A stretch of 64,000 bases of DNA. It comes from Acidobacteriota bacterium. GTDB taxonomy: Bacteria; Acidobacteriota; Vicinamibacteria; Vicinamibacterales; CAVVIG01. Shown piece after piece: positions 56,233 through 64,000 of this stretch. The stretch covers positions 117,293 through 181,292 of the forward strand of contig JACPZW010000027.1 of assembly GCA_016195265.1 (NCBI GenBank), in the 5' to 3' direction. How positions within the stretch are numbered: position 1 is the stretch's first letter; each line of letters opens with the position of its first letter. Under the pieces are notes generated by a model. That model was given only the letters and a program-made list of their open reading frames with translations. It was not told the origin of the DNA and ran no database searches. The position numbers and the translations under genes were made by a program.

Positions 56233-57878
56233 AGTTTCTCAGGCAACAGCAGACTCACTATCATTCCAACGCCCACACAAACTACAGCGCCGATGAGGTT
56301 ATGCCACAGGTACGCGATCCACGGCAGCTCCCACGCGACCGTCACGACCGAAATCAGGCCCGCGACCAATCCGACGAGCGCTCCGGTGGCCGTCGCGCGT
56401 TTCGTCAGAATCGCCAGGATGAACACGCCGAGCAGCGATCCGTAGACGAACGATCCGTACCGATTCACCACCTCGATTAACGATCCCTGGTTCGCCGCGT
56501 ACGTCGCCACGACGCACGCGAACAGGCCCCAGAACACCGTCGCGAGCTTCGACGCCAGAAGGTAGTGCGTCTCGGAGCCCGTCGTGACGAAGTGCCGGCG
56601 GTAGAAATCGATGACCGACGCGGTCGCGAGTGCGTTCAGCTCGCCGCCGCTCGCAGACATCGCCGCAGCGAAGATCGCCGCGATCATCAATCCCACCAGG
56701 CCCATGGGCATGCGCGTGAGGATGAACGTCGGGAAGACGTAGTTGACATCGTTGTAGCTCGCGTCACCCGTCGCCTGTTTGACGACCCCGGTCGCCTTCG
56801 CGCGGATGTCCTTCACGCGCGCGTCGCTCGAGAGAAACGCCTCGCGATCGCCGCGTGTCGCGGCGGCGCGCCTTGCGGCGATCGCGCCGTCGAAATCGCG
56901 CTGGATCGCCGCGTACTCGCCGGCCTGCGGGCTCGAGGCGACCGTCGCGTCGTGCACGCGGTTGAAGAGCATCGGCGGCGCCTGGAAGAGATAGAAGACG
57001 AACACCAGCACGCCGGTCGACAGAATCAGCAGCTGCAGCGGAATCTTGACGAATGCGCTCATCAGCAGTGACTGCCGCGCTTCATCGATCGACTTCGCGG
57101 TCAGATATCGCTGGACCTGGCTCTGATCGCAGCCGAAGTACGACAGCATCAGGAAGAGCCCGCCGATCATTCCCGACCAGAACGTGTAGGTCTCCCGCGG
57201 ATCGAACGTGAAGTCGATCGCCTGCAGCCGGCCGGTCGCGCCCGCCAGGTGCAGCGCCTGCGACAGACCGACGCTGTGGAAGATGCCGTACAACAAGACG
57301 GCGATCGCGCTCGACATTCCGAACACGACGAGGAACATCTGCTTCACGTCGGTCCACGCAACTGCCTGCACGCCGCCGATCGTCGTGTAGGCGATCATCG
57401 GCACGCAGATTACGAGCACGGCGGCGGGAATCGTCCACCCGAGGATTGTGGACATCAACACCGCCGGCGCCGCGAGCGCGACGCCGAGCGACGCTGCACG
57501 GGCGACGAGAAACAGAAGGCTCGCGAGCGATCGCACGCGGACGTCGAACCGGCGCTCGAGATACTCGTACGCGGTGTAGACGCGCGCGCGCGTGAAGAAG
57601 GGCACGACCGTCAGCGAAAGAATGATCATCGCCAGCGGCAGGCCGAAGTAGAGCTGCACGAATCGCAGGCCCGTGAGGTACGCCTGCCCGGTCGTGCCGA
57701 CGATCGTGACCGCGCTCATCTGCGTCGCCATCACCGACAAGCCGACCGCCCACCAGGGCAGCGATCGATTCGCGAGCAGGTAGCCGTCCACTTTGTCCGT
57801 GCCCTTCGAGCGGCGCAGGCCGTCGATGATGACCCAGCCGATGTAAGCGACGACGACGAGCCAGTCGATGAGGTGCAT
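56217..57878 (-). CDS. Sodium:solute symporter (SSS family)
   Basis: 553 residues, about 13-14 helices. Family blocks: IDWLVVVAYIGWVIIDG start, SLPWWAVGLSVMATQMSAVTIVGTTGQAY (Na+-site segment split across helix 2), YTAYEYLERRFDVRVRSLASL, GWTIPAAVLVICVPMIAYTTIGGVQAVAWTD, FSASGGELNALATASVIDFYRR (helix 8 Ser/Ala/Thr). An extra 80-residue hydrophilic loop (AAIQRDFDGAIAARRAAATRGDREAF) sits after about residue 310. The substrate cannot be told from motifs. Confidence 0.92.
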   Translation of the reverse strand: MHLIDWLVVVAYIGWVIIDGLRRSKGTDKVDGYLLANRSLPWWAVGLSVMATQMSAVTIVGTTGQAYLTGLRFVQLYFGLPLAMIILSLTVVPFFTRARVYTAYEYLERRFDVRVRSLASLLFLVARAASLGVALAAPAVLMSTILGWTIPAAVLVICVPMIAYTTIGGVQAVAWTDVKQMFLVVFGMSSAIAVLLYGIFHSVGLSQALHLAGATGRLQAIDFTFDPRETYTFWSGMIGGLFLMLSYFGCDQSQVQRYLTAKSIDEARQSLLMSAFVKIPLQLLILSTGVLVFVFYLFQAPPMLFNRVHDATVASSPQAGEYAAIQRDFDGAIAARRAAATRGDREAFLSSDARVKDIRAKATGVVKQATGDASYNDVNYVFPTFILTRMPMGLVGLMIAAIFAAAMSASGGELNALATASVIDFYRRHFVTTGSETHYLLASKLATVFWGLFACVVATYAANQGSLIEVVNRYGSFVYGSLLGVFILAILTKRATATGALVGLVAGLISVVTVAWELPWIAYLWHNLIGAVVCVGVGMIVSLLLPEKLKTEK

Positions 57879-57884
57879 GCGCTA

Positions 57885-57952
57885 ATGGCTGGTGGCTGGT
57901 GACTGGTGGCTGGAACGACGGTGGCTGGCGCCTGGAGGCTGGTGGCTGGTGA
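57885..57952. repeat. GGCTGGT short-period tract
   Basis: Seven or eight imperfect copies (GGCTGGT, GGCTGGT, GACTGGT, GGCTGGA, GGCTGGC, GCCTGGA, GGCTGGT, GGCTGGT) between the symporter start and the stop of the 27-residue gene. The longest such tract in the window. Confidence 0.75.
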
Positions 57953-58036
57953 TCACGAGAACATCCGCCCGAAGATCCACAAGAGCGCGAGGATCACGAC
58001 CTGAAGGACGATGACCTTCACGTACGTGCCGGTCAT
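57953..58036 (-). CDS. 27-residue single-helix membrane protein
   Basis: ATG 58036 to TGA 57953: MTGTYVKVIVLQVVILALLW, then IFGRMFS. One strongly hydrophobic helix and a basic/aromatic end. The same short-protein type is found beside ArgH-like and transporter genes in relatives (recollection, not checked). No RNA role is evident. Confidence 0.55.
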   Translation of the reverse strand: MTGTYVKVIVLQVVILALLWIFGRMFS

Positions 58037-58052
58037 TGGCGTATCGTGATCG

Positions 58053-58112
58053 GGTTCAGGGTTCATGGTTCTTGGTTCTAACATTCCGCACTCCGCAATC
58101 CGCGTTCCGCAA
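58053..58112. repeat. TTCAGGG and ATTCCGCA short-period tracts
   Basis: GTTCAGGGTTCATGGTTCTTGG (58053-58077), then ATTCCGCACTCCGCAATCCG and GTTCCGCAATC (58082-58110). Two different word families abut between the 27-residue gene and the lyase gene. Confidence 0.65.
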
Positions 58113-59570
58113 TCAAAGCGCCGTGCTCCGTTCGGCGAGCGTCTTCTCCGCCGCGCCGAGTGCGTCGGTCGTGCGGGTCCACCACGCTTCGTCCTGCTCG
58201 AGCTGACGCCGGGCGACGCCGGCGGCGCGCGCGGTTTCCGAGGGCGCTGGCCCGCCGAGCGTCTTGCGCACCTCCACGAAGTGCCGCGCACTCATGATCT
58301 CCGCCAGCGCCTGGTCGGTGTACGTGAGCGGCGTCCCGAGCACCTCGCGCGAAACATCGGCCAGGAGCGCCGCCAGCGACTGCTTCGGCTCGCCGTCGCG
58401 CGCGGCCATCAGCCGGCTCGCGATCGCGTGCGCCGTGCCGAACGGCAGTCCCCTGTCGCGCACCAGCGTATCCGCCAGCTCGGTGAGCGTCGTCCAGCCG
58501 TCGGCGGCGCGCGCCTCGAGGCGGGCGGCGTCGAACTCGGCCGTCTTCATCGCCGCGCCGACCAGCTTCACGGCGCGCGACGCGTCGAGGAACATCGCGA
58601 AGACGAGCGGCTGCAGATCGTCTTCGGTGTCCACGATGTCGCCGAACGGCGTGTTGTGGACGCACGTGACGATCGCCTGCGCCTGCCCCAGCGCTTTGCT
58701 GGCAATCGCGCGCGCGTGCTCGATAGCGACGGGATTGCGCTTCTGCGGCATGATGCTGCTGCCCTGCACGAAGCCGTCGCCGAGGCGGACGTAGCTGAAC
58801 TCGGCGCTGCTCCACAGCAGCAGGTCCTGCACGAAGCGGCCGTGGCCGGTCAGAAGAACCGCGGCGACCGAGACGCTCTCGAGCAGGTAGTCCACCGTCG
58901 CGATGCTGCCGTACGTGTTGACCGTCGGTCCGCTGAAGCCCAGCAGCTCGGAGGTCAGCTGCCGATCGATCGGAAATCCCGTGCCGGTGATCGCGCACGC
59001 GCCGAGCGGATTCCTGTTCGTGCGCTCATAAGCGCCTCGCAGCCGCGCGGCATCACGCTCGAGCTGTTCGATGACGGCCAGCATGTAGTGCGCGACGGTC
59101 GTGGGCTGCGCGCGCTGCGTGTGCGTGTGGACCGCGAAGATCGTGGCGCTGTGGCGATCGGCGATCTCCAGCAACGCACGGCGCAGCTCGAAACTCGCCG
59201 CCATCAGGCCGAGAATGAATTCGCGCTGGCGCATCCGGTACATCGTCATGTCGATGTCGTTGCGCGACCGCGCGGTGTGCAGGCGGCCGGCCGTCTCCTC
59301 GCCGCAGGCGTTGGTGATCAGGCGCTGGACGTAGAAGAACAGATCCTCGCAGGTCCCGTCGTACTTCGCGGCGCGCACCTCGTCTTGCGACACCGAGTCC
59401 AGCGCGTCGCGCAGCGCGCGCGCGTCCGCGGCGGACAGGATCCCTTGCGAGGCGAGCATCACGAGGTGCGCGTAGTTGATCGCCATCAGCGGCGAGAGCA
59501 GCAGCTCTTTCGCGTCTTCGAAGTTCTCGTTGAGGACGTACGTGACGTATTCCGGGGCGAAGCGCATCAA
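58113..59570 (-). CDS. argH: ArgH-family lyase (argininosuccinate lyase)
   Basis: 485 residues, cytosolic. Fumarase/aspartase superfamily blocks: LHTARSRNDIDMTMYR (HTxRSRND), FAVHTHTQRAQPTTVAHY (catalytic His/Thr block), and the signature GSSIMPQKRNPVAIEHARAI with the catalytic Ser loop. ArgH catalyses argininosuccinate = arginine + fumarate. It differs from core ArgH in several places (TARSRNDI) and stands outside an arg cluster, so it may be a paralogue with another amino acid adduct as substrate. Start ATG 59570 (MMRFAPEYV). Confidence 0.8.
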   Translation of the reverse strand: MMRFAPEYVTYVLNENFEDAKELLLSPLMAINYAHLVMLASQGILSAADARALRDALDSVSQDEVRAAKYDGTCEDLFFYVQRLITNACGEETAGRLHTARSRNDIDMTMYRMRQREFILGLMAASFELRRALLEIADRHSATIFAVHTHTQRAQPTTVAHYMLAVIEQLERDAARLRGAYERTNRNPLGACAITGTGFPIDRQLTSELLGFSGPTVNTYGSIATVDYLLESVSVAAVLLTGHGRFVQDLLLWSSAEFSYVRLGDGFVQGSSIMPQKRNPVAIEHARAIASKALGQAQAIVTCVHNTPFGDIVDTEDDLQPLVFAMFLDASRAVKLVGAAMKTAEFDAARLEARAADGWTTLTELADTLVRDRGLPFGTAHAIASRLMAARDGEPKQSLAALLADVSREVLGTPLTYTDQALAEIMSARHFVEVRKTLGGPAPSETARAAGVARRQLEQDEAWWTRTTDALGAAEKTLAERSTAL

Positions 59571-59583
59571 GAAAGTATATCCG

Positions 59584-59606
59584 GTAGTGTCCGCCTTCAG
59601 GCGGTC
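59584..59606 (+). repeat. REP-like palindrome with GTAGT foot
   Basis: GTAGTGTCCGCC, loop TTCA, GGCGGTCC, in the 37-bp gap between the lyase start and the Rieske stop. Same family as 46543 (stem GTCCGSC). Confidence 0.65.
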
Positions 59607-59607
59607 C

Positions 59608-59919
59608 TCAGTCCGTCAATCGGACTTGCACGTCATCGCGGACGACTCTCGTCTCGTGCTTCGTGACGCCAACAACGGGATCCTGGACGAGGACGCCGGT
59701 CCGAATCTCGAACTGCCACCCGTGCCACGGACACGTGACGATGCCGTTCCTGACGACGCCTTCGCAGAGCGGACCGCCGCGATGCAGGCAGAGATTGTCG
59801 ACCGCGTGGAACTCGCCGTCGACGTTGAAGAGACCAACCCACCGATCGTCGACCGTGACCTGGCGGGCCTGACCGGGGGGAATGTCGGCGACGCGCGCCA
59901 CCGTCACAAACTCACGCAC
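59608..59919 (-). CDS. Rieske [2Fe-2S] protein
   Basis: 103 residues. Rieske box 1 CLHRGG (C-x-H) and box 2 CPWHGW (C-x-x-H), 19-20 residues apart. GLFNVDGEFHAVDNLC and WQFEIRTG are typical of soluble NirD/ferredoxin-type subunits of oxygenases or nitrite reductase. No oxygenase is adjacent. It is cotranscribed after the rhodanese gene (40 bp apart). Confidence 0.92.
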   Translation of the reverse strand: MREFVTVARVADIPPGQARQVTVDDRWVGLFNVDGEFHAVDNLCLHRGGPLCEGVVRNGIVTCPWHGWQFEIRTGVLVQDPVVGVTKHETRVVRDDVQVRLTD

Positions 59920-59958
59920 GAATCTCGCAGCTCCGCTTTACTCTTAACTTTTCCCTTT

Positions 59959-60444
59959 TCACTTTTCAGTTTTAACTTTGACGATGGGATTCTTCCCGGC
60001 GACCCATTGATTCCAACCGCCGAGAAGCGCCTTGACCGTCTTCACGCCGCGCTGTTCCAGGATGAGCGCCGCACGGGCGCTCGTGGCTTCGTCCTCTCAG
60101 GCGCAGTAGGTGACGACCGTTTTCTTTGTCTTCTCGAGCGACTGCGCGAACTTCTCGAACTCCATGGGCCACGTCATGCGGCCCTCGAGCGGCAGCAGCT
60201 GCGCGCCGGGAATGTGGCCCTTGGCAAACGCGTCGGCGTTGCGCGTGTCGACGATAATCACGGTCCTGGCGGCGATCAACTTCTTGAACTGCGCCTGCGT
60301 GATCCTGGCGGCGCCGTCCATTCCGCGCGCGTCGCCCTTCTGAGCAAGGACCGGTGCACCGGACGCCGCGGCAAGAGCGATCAGTGCGGCGAGAGCCGCG
60401 GCACAACGACCCCGATGCCGCGGAAACGAACGTGAAATGCGCAT
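59959..60444 (-). CDS. Exported rhodanese with in-frame TGA (selenoprotein candidate or nonsense mutation)
   Basis: 161 codons in one frame, broken only by TGA at 60097-60099. Upstream: signal peptide (ALIALAAASGAPVLAQ), ITQAQFKKLIAARTVIIVDTRN, AFAKGHIPGAQLLPLEG and KTVVTYCA. Downstream the rhodanese end is perfect: EDEATSARAALILEQRGVKT, VKALLGGWNQWVAG. Related proteins read YC(S/A)C in the active-site loop, so TGA stands at the second cysteine (TGC to TGA is one change). Translation to a Sec residue, or a nonsense mutation or error, are both possible; a 7-bp hairpin suited to a bacterial SECIS lies 14 nt downstream. No sel genes are in the window. If decoded, it is a periplasmic sulfurtransferase, cotranscribed with the Rieske gene. 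Confidence 0.7.
60064..60082 (-). promoter_or_regulatory. Candidate SECIS-type hairpin after the rhodanese TGA
   Basis: RNA stem GAGCGCC/GGCGCUC (7 bp, perfect) with loop CGUGC. The stem begins 14 nt and the loop 21 nt after the TGA, and the loop has G in its second position, fitting the published bacterial SECIS consensus. Chance hairpins are common in GC-rich coding DNA. Confidence 0.35.
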
Positions 60445-60461
60445 CCATCTAATATAGCCTC

Positions 60462-62069
60462 ATGTCCGCTCATTCCATCGCCGCGCGCCCGGCCCGCGGC
60501 ATCGCCGCCTCGCCGCCCGCGGGAAGCGATCCGGACGTCCTCGCGGCGTTTCTGGAAGATGCGGCGCATTTCGCCGGCGGCCACGCCGCGGGCGCCGTCT
60601 TCCCGACGACGGAGGCCGATGTGGCGCGCGCGGTCCGCGAAGCACCCACGGTGCTGCCGATCGGCGCGCAGTCTTCGCTAACCGGCGGCGCGACACCGAT
60701 GGGCGACATCGTGCTCAGCACCCGGCATCTGAATAGCCTCGACATCGCCGGCGACTCGGTCCGCGCCGGGGCCGGCGTGACGATCGCCGAACTCGACGGC
60801 GCGCTCGCGCGGGCCGGGAAATGTTATCCGCCGGCGCCGACGTTCACGGGCGCGTTCGTCGGCGGAACCGTGGCGACCAACGCGGCCGGCGCCGCGACGT
60901 TCAAGTACGGAACGACGCGCGACTGGATCCGCGCGCTGACGATCGTGCTGGCCAACGGCGACGCGCTCGACGTCGAGCGCGGACACGTGTTTGCGAGCGC
61001 GGACGGCTCGTTCGACATCGCGCTCTCCGATCGCATGGCGCGAGTCGCGGTGCCGCGGTACGAGATGCCGCACGTCGCGAAGCTGTCTGCCGGCTACTTC
61101 GCCGCGCCGGGGATGGACCTGATCGATCTGTTTATCGGCTCCGAAGGCACGCTCGGCGTCGTGATCGATGTCACGCTGCGCGTGCTGCCGTCGCGCCCCG
61201 CGCAATGCCTGGCGTTCGTGCCGTTCGCCGATCGACGTGCGGCGCTCGACTTCGTCGCCGAGCTGCGGCGCGCGGCGCTGGAGACCTGGCGCGGACGCGA
61301 CCCGAATGGGCTCGACATCTCGGCCATCGAGCACATGGACGCGCGGTGCCTCGCCCTGCTGCGCGAGGACGGCGTCGATCGTCAGTGCGGCGTGACGATT
61401 CCGGACGGGACCGCGATCGCGCTGCTCGTCACGCTCGAGCTGCCGCCGGACATGACGTCGGCCCTCGCCTTCGACGAAATCGGCCGCGCACGGGAGGCCG
61501 GCGCGCCGGACACCCGGCTGATCCGCTTCTGCCGCGCACTCGATCGAGCAGGCGTGCTGGACGCGGTCGAGATCGCGGTTCCTGGCGATCACGCGCGAGC
61601 GGAGCAGCTGCTCGCGGTCCGTGAAGCCGTGCCGGCCGCCGTCAACGCGCGGGTCGGCCGCGCGAAGCACGCCATCGACGCGCGGATCGCGAAGACCGCC
61701 GCCGACATGATCGTGCCCTTCGAGCGGCTCGGCGAGCTGCTCACGATTTACGACGCGGAGTTCGAGCGCCGCGGCCTCGACGCGGCGGTCTGGGGACACG
61801 TCTCCGACGGCAACCTGCATCCGAACGTGATCCCGCGGTCGATGGCCGACGTCGAGTCCGGCAAGGACGCGATCCTCGCGTTCGGGCGCGAAGTACACCG
61901 GCTCGGCGGATCGCCGCTCGCCGAGCACGGCGTCGGGCGCAATCCGGTCAAGCAGCAGTTGCTTCTGGACCTCTACGGACGTGAGGGCATCGACCAGATG
62001 CGCGCCGTGAAGCGCGCGCTGGATCCTGATTGGAAGCTCGCGCCAGGCGTGATCTTCCCTCAGCCCTAA
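60462..62069 (+). CDS. FAD-linked oxidase (glycolate/D-lactate dehydrogenase type)
   Basis: 535 residues, cytosolic. PCMH FAD domain: FPTTEADVARAVREAPTVLPIGAQSSLTGGATPMGDIVL split by the pyrophosphate loop (GAQSSLTGG), PPAPTFTGAFVGGTVATNAAGAATFKYGTTRDWI, GSEGTLGVVIDVTLRVLPS. C-terminal FAD-oxidase domain with WGHVSDGNLHPNV (HxDGNLH) and AEHGVGRNP. GlcD/Dld-like. An iron-sulfur partner (GlcF) is not present. It is divergent from the rhodanese gene with 17 bp between. Confidence 0.92.
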   Translation: MSAHSIAARPARGIAASPPAGSDPDVLAAFLEDAAHFAGGHAAGAVFPTTEADVARAVREAPTVLPIGAQSSLTGGATPMGDIVLSTRHLNSLDIAGDSVRAGAGVTIAELDGALARAGKCYPPAPTFTGAFVGGTVATNAAGAATFKYGTTRDWIRALTIVLANGDALDVERGHVFASADGSFDIALSDRMARVAVPRYEMPHVAKLSAGYFAAPGMDLIDLFIGSEGTLGVVIDVTLRVLPSRPAQCLAFVPFADRRAALDFVAELRRAALETWRGRDPNGLDISAIEHMDARCLALLREDGVDRQCGVTIPDGTAIALLVTLELPPDMTSALAFDEIGRAREAGAPDTRLIRFCRALDRAGVLDAVEIAVPGDHARAEQLLAVREAVPAAVNARVGRAKHAIDARIAKTAADMIVPFERLGELLTIYDAEFERRGLDAAVWGHVSDGNLHPNVIPRSMADVESGKDAILAFGREVHRLGGSPLAEHGVGRNPVKQQLLLDLYGREGIDQMRAVKRALDPDWKLAPGVIFPQP

Positions 62070-62071
62070 GC

Positions 62072-62124
62072 CCTCAGCCCTTCCACAGTCACCAGCCACC
62101 AGCCCCCAGCCCCCAGCCTCCAAT
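62072..62124. repeat. CCAGCC / CCTCAGCC short-period tract
   Basis: Imperfect 8-9-nt words (AAGCCCTCAGCCC, CCAGCCACCAGCC, CCCCCAGCCCCCAGCC) right after the FAD oxidase stop. The longer frame of the next gene reads them as SPQPFHSHQPPAPSPQPP. Confidence 0.65.
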
Positions 62125-62140
62125 GCTATATATAAGGTCC

Positions 62141-62521
62141 ATGCGTCGCGCGCTTCTGGTCCTGATCCTCGCGCTGGCCGTTGTGCCGGTGGCCAACGAC
62201 GCCTGTTGCAATCTCGATCAGCCGCTCGCATCAGCCCGGACGTCGGCGGGCGATCCGTCCTGCCCGCTGCACGCGGGCGGCGGATCGGGGTCGACCGCGC
62301 CTCGTCCGCAACCGGAGACTCCCGGGCGCTGCACGCACGATCTTTCCATCGACCGCGCGGCCCTCGTGAAGACCGTCGTGGTGGCGGCGCCTGTTCTTGC
62401 GGCAGCGATCGCCACCGCGCCATCGCCGGCGCGCGTTGCGGTCTTCACGTCGGCCTCTCCCGTCGCGCCGCCGCACACGCTTCCGCGTCGCGGTTCCCGT
62501 CCCGACGTTCTGCGCATCTGA
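62141..62521 (+). CDS. Small exported Cys/His protein
   Basis: 126 residues from ATG 62141 (MRRALLVLILALAVVPVANDACC, signal peptide); TATATATAAGG lies just upstream (62126-62137), the only AT-rich spot nearby. Cysteine/histidine groups CCNLDQ, CPLHAGG and CTHD, then a hydrophobic Ala/Val segment and a basic end. Such genes often precede outer-membrane proteins like the next one in copper-linked regions; metal binding is an inference from the residues. Confidence 0.6.
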   Translation: MRRALLVLILALAVVPVANDACCNLDQPLASARTSAGDPSCPLHAGGGSGSTAPRPQPETPGRCTHDLSIDRAALVKTVVVAAPVLAAAIATAPSPARVAVFTSASPVAPPHTLPRRGSRPDVLRI

Positions 62522-62533
62522 GCTAATCCCCAG

Positions 62534-62658
62534 CAGGCCGGGTCCCGCTTGGACCCGGCATGACCGGCCGGGTTCAGTAGGGCGGGTCCTTTGGGATTCG
62601 CCGGATCAGCCGGGTCCGAAAGGACCCGGCCTGCATCCGACGGGACCCGGCCTACATC
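62534..62658. repeat. Decayed and intact REPs upstream of an exported gene
   Basis: A GCC-type copy with a 6-nt loop (62534-62559), a partial GCCGGGTT, a mutated forward GGC-type copy (62577-62602), an inverted GCC-type copy (62608-62634, foot CTGC) and a half copy with CTAC (62643-62654), 20 bp before the start of the next gene. Confidence 0.8.
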
Positions 62659-62673
62659 TGGAGAGCCGTCAGC

Positions 62674-63906
62674 ATGCGTACTCGTGTTCTCGTTTTCTAT
62701 CTGTGTGTACTCGGCGCCGTCGTCACGGCGCGCGCACAGGACGATCCGCAGCCGGCCGCGCACGACACGGCGGAGCACTCGTCGTCGCCGTGGATGCTGA
62801 TGTCCGACGGCGTGGTCTTCGCGACGTTCAACCATCAGGGCGGACCGCGCGGCGGCGACGAGTTCAAGTCCACGAACTGGTGGATGGGGATGGCCAGCCG
62901 CAACGCCGGTCCCGGCCGCCTGACGCTCACCGGAATGATCAGTCTCGATCAGGCGACCGCGACCTCGCGCGGCTATCGCGAGCTGTTTCAGGTCGGCGAA
63001 ATCTACCAGGGGCAGCCCCTGGTCGATGGACAGCATCCGCACGATTTTCTGATGCAGGCCGCCGTCGTCTGGCGCGTCCCGATTGGAACCGAGTCGCACA
63101 TCACGTTCGCGGGCGCGCCCGTCGGCGAGCCGGCGCTCGGGCCGATCGCGTTCATGCACCGGCCGTCCGCCGTGGAGAATCCTGCCGCGCCGCTCGCGCA
63201 CCACACCCTCGACTCGACGCACATCGCGATGGGCGTGCTCACGACGGCCGTCGAGCGCGGACCGCTCGCGATCGAAGGATCGATCTTTCACGGCGGCGAG
63301 CCCGACGACAATCGCTGGGACCTGATGGACCCCGGCGCGCTGGACTCGTGGTCGGCGCGCGCGTGGTTGCGGCTGTCAGCGCAATGGCAGCTGCAGGTCT
63401 CGCACGGCTTCCTCAAGAAGCCGGAGGCGCTCGAGCCCGGCGACGTGCGGCGGACGACGGCGTCGATCGACTGGCTCAGTTCCACGGGCGAGGATTTCAC
63501 GGCAGCGACGCTTGCCGTCGGCCGCAACGACAAGGCGCGCGGCGCGTTTCACGCGTTCCTCGCGGAGCTCACGTCGCACCGCGGCGCAACCTCGCTCTAC
63601 GGACGTCTCGAATCCGTGGACACGGAGACGGCGCTGCTTCAGAACCCGCTTGCCCCGGACGTGGGACTCGACCTGCCGCCAAGCCGCGTGACGGCGCTGA
63701 CGATCGGCGCGGTCCGTGATGTCACGCGATGGCGTGGCTTCGATATCGGCACCGGCGCGGACGTCACGCTGTACGCCGTGCCCGACGCTTTGCGCGCGTC
63801 GCACGGCGATCATCCGGTGTCCGCACACGTGTTTCTGCGCGTGCGCCCGCCCGCGGGTCACATGGGGCGGATGTGGAATATGCGGATGGCGAAGCCAGCC
63901 ATGTAG
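62674..63906 (+). CDS. Outer-membrane beta-barrel protein of unknown function
   Basis: 410 residues, signal peptide (RVLVFYLCVLGAVVTARA). His-rich segment after cleavage (PQPAAHDTAEHSSS), then amphipathic strands (WMLMSDGVVFATFNHQGGPRG, GRLTLTGMISLDQATATSRGYREL, QHPHDFLMQAAVVWRVP, GTESHITFAGAPVG, PLAIEGSIFHGGEPDD, WQLQVSHGFLKKPEAL). It matches an uncharacterised family seen next to copper and efflux genes. GGAG lies 9 bases before ATG 62674. Confidence 0.72.
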   Translation: MRTRVLVFYLCVLGAVVTARAQDDPQPAAHDTAEHSSSPWMLMSDGVVFATFNHQGGPRGGDEFKSTNWWMGMASRNAGPGRLTLTGMISLDQATATSRGYRELFQVGEIYQGQPLVDGQHPHDFLMQAAVVWRVPIGTESHITFAGAPVGEPALGPIAFMHRPSAVENPAAPLAHHTLDSTHIAMGVLTTAVERGPLAIEGSIFHGGEPDDNRWDLMDPGALDSWSARAWLRLSAQWQLQVSHGFLKKPEALEPGDVRRTTASIDWLSSTGEDFTAATLAVGRNDKARGAFHAFLAELTSHRGATSLYGRLESVDTETALLQNPLAPDVGLDLPPSRVTALTIGAVRDVTRWRGFDIGTGADVTLYAVPDALRASHGDHPVSAHVFLRVRPPAGHMGRMWNMRMAKPAM

Positions 63907-64000
63907 GCCGGGTCCAAGACGTGTAGGCCGGGTCCAAGACGTGTAGGCCGGGTCCAAGACGTGTAGGCCGGGTCCAAGACGTGTAGGCCGGGTCCAAGAC
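63903..64000. repeat. 20-bp tandem array of half REPs at the window edge
   Basis: Five copies of GTGTAGGCCGGGTCCAAGAC run without a single difference to the end of the window. Each has the GTAG foot and the left stem GCCGGGTCC but not the right stem. The array begins in the stop codon (TAG) of the 62674 gene. It may go on beyond the window. Confidence 0.92.

Overview
The window is a GC-rich bacterial chromosome segment that looks acidobacterial, most likely of the Vicinamibacteria type. That placement is inference from gene content: three MacB/FtsX-type permeases of the 'acidobacterial duplicated orphan permease' (ADOP) kind, one next to a PadR regulator; a large TonB-dependent receptor with a carboxypeptidase-like regulatory domain; S9 and M16 peptidases; sortilin/BNR propellers; a PQQ propeller fused to cytochrome c; and a DUF5916 protein. 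No rRNA, tRNA, CRISPR array, prophage or complete insertion sequence was seen.

Layout. 1-3.7 kb: truncated ADOP permease, small unknown genes and an isocitrate lyase/PEP mutase-family enzyme. 3.7-9.3 kb: ADOP permease with PadR regulator, then an ECF sigma factor overlapping a FecR-domain membrane protein and an exported protein. 9.3-14 kb: two exported Asp-box propeller proteins that overlap by 4 bp. 14-15 kb: a REP-associated tyrosine transposase (RAYT) between dense REP arrays. 15-24 kb: phosphoesterase, an ADOP permease carrying REPs inside its coding sequence, an M20 amidohydrolase and a frameshifted S9 peptidase. 24-35.5 kb: an accessory efflux region with a decayed multihaem cytochrome, MFS transporter, two-component system, DUF1259 protein and a TolC-RND-adaptor operon. 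35.3-39.4 kb: DUF5916 and glycan-binding-like exported proteins among deletion chimaeras, a 0.2 kb inverted-repeat element and purE. 39.5-48.4 kb: an active/inactive M16 peptidase pair, a BACON/bulb-lectin protein, an S9 peptidase and a PQQ/cytochrome protein. 48.5-55.5 kb: an antitoxin with a ruined toxin, a thioesterase, an ABC exporter and a TonB receptor fused to a second exported domain. 55.5-64 kb: haem-type membrane protein, sodium symporter, ArgH-family lyase, Rieske protein, rhodanese with an in-frame TGA, FAD oxidase and two exported proteins next to more REPs.

Two repeat systems cover the window. The first is a REP system: a GTAG foot followed by a perfect palindrome (GGCGGGTCC or GCCGGGTCC, a 4-nt loop, and its complement). 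Copies occur singly, as head-to-head pairs and as a 40-bp tandem array around the RAYT, and also inside genes. A second REP-like family (GTAGT or GTGGC foot, GTCCGGC stem) occurs at four sites. The second system is a set of degenerate tandem tracts of 7-12 nt period (for example GGCTGGT, CTCTGTGTC, GGGTGCT, TTCAGGG, GTAAGTGA) at the ends of many operons, often touching a REP and sometimes read into protein ends. Frameshifts, an in-frame TGA at a cysteine position and at least three gene-to-gene deletion fusions show either active decay or assembly error. Raw reads would separate these.
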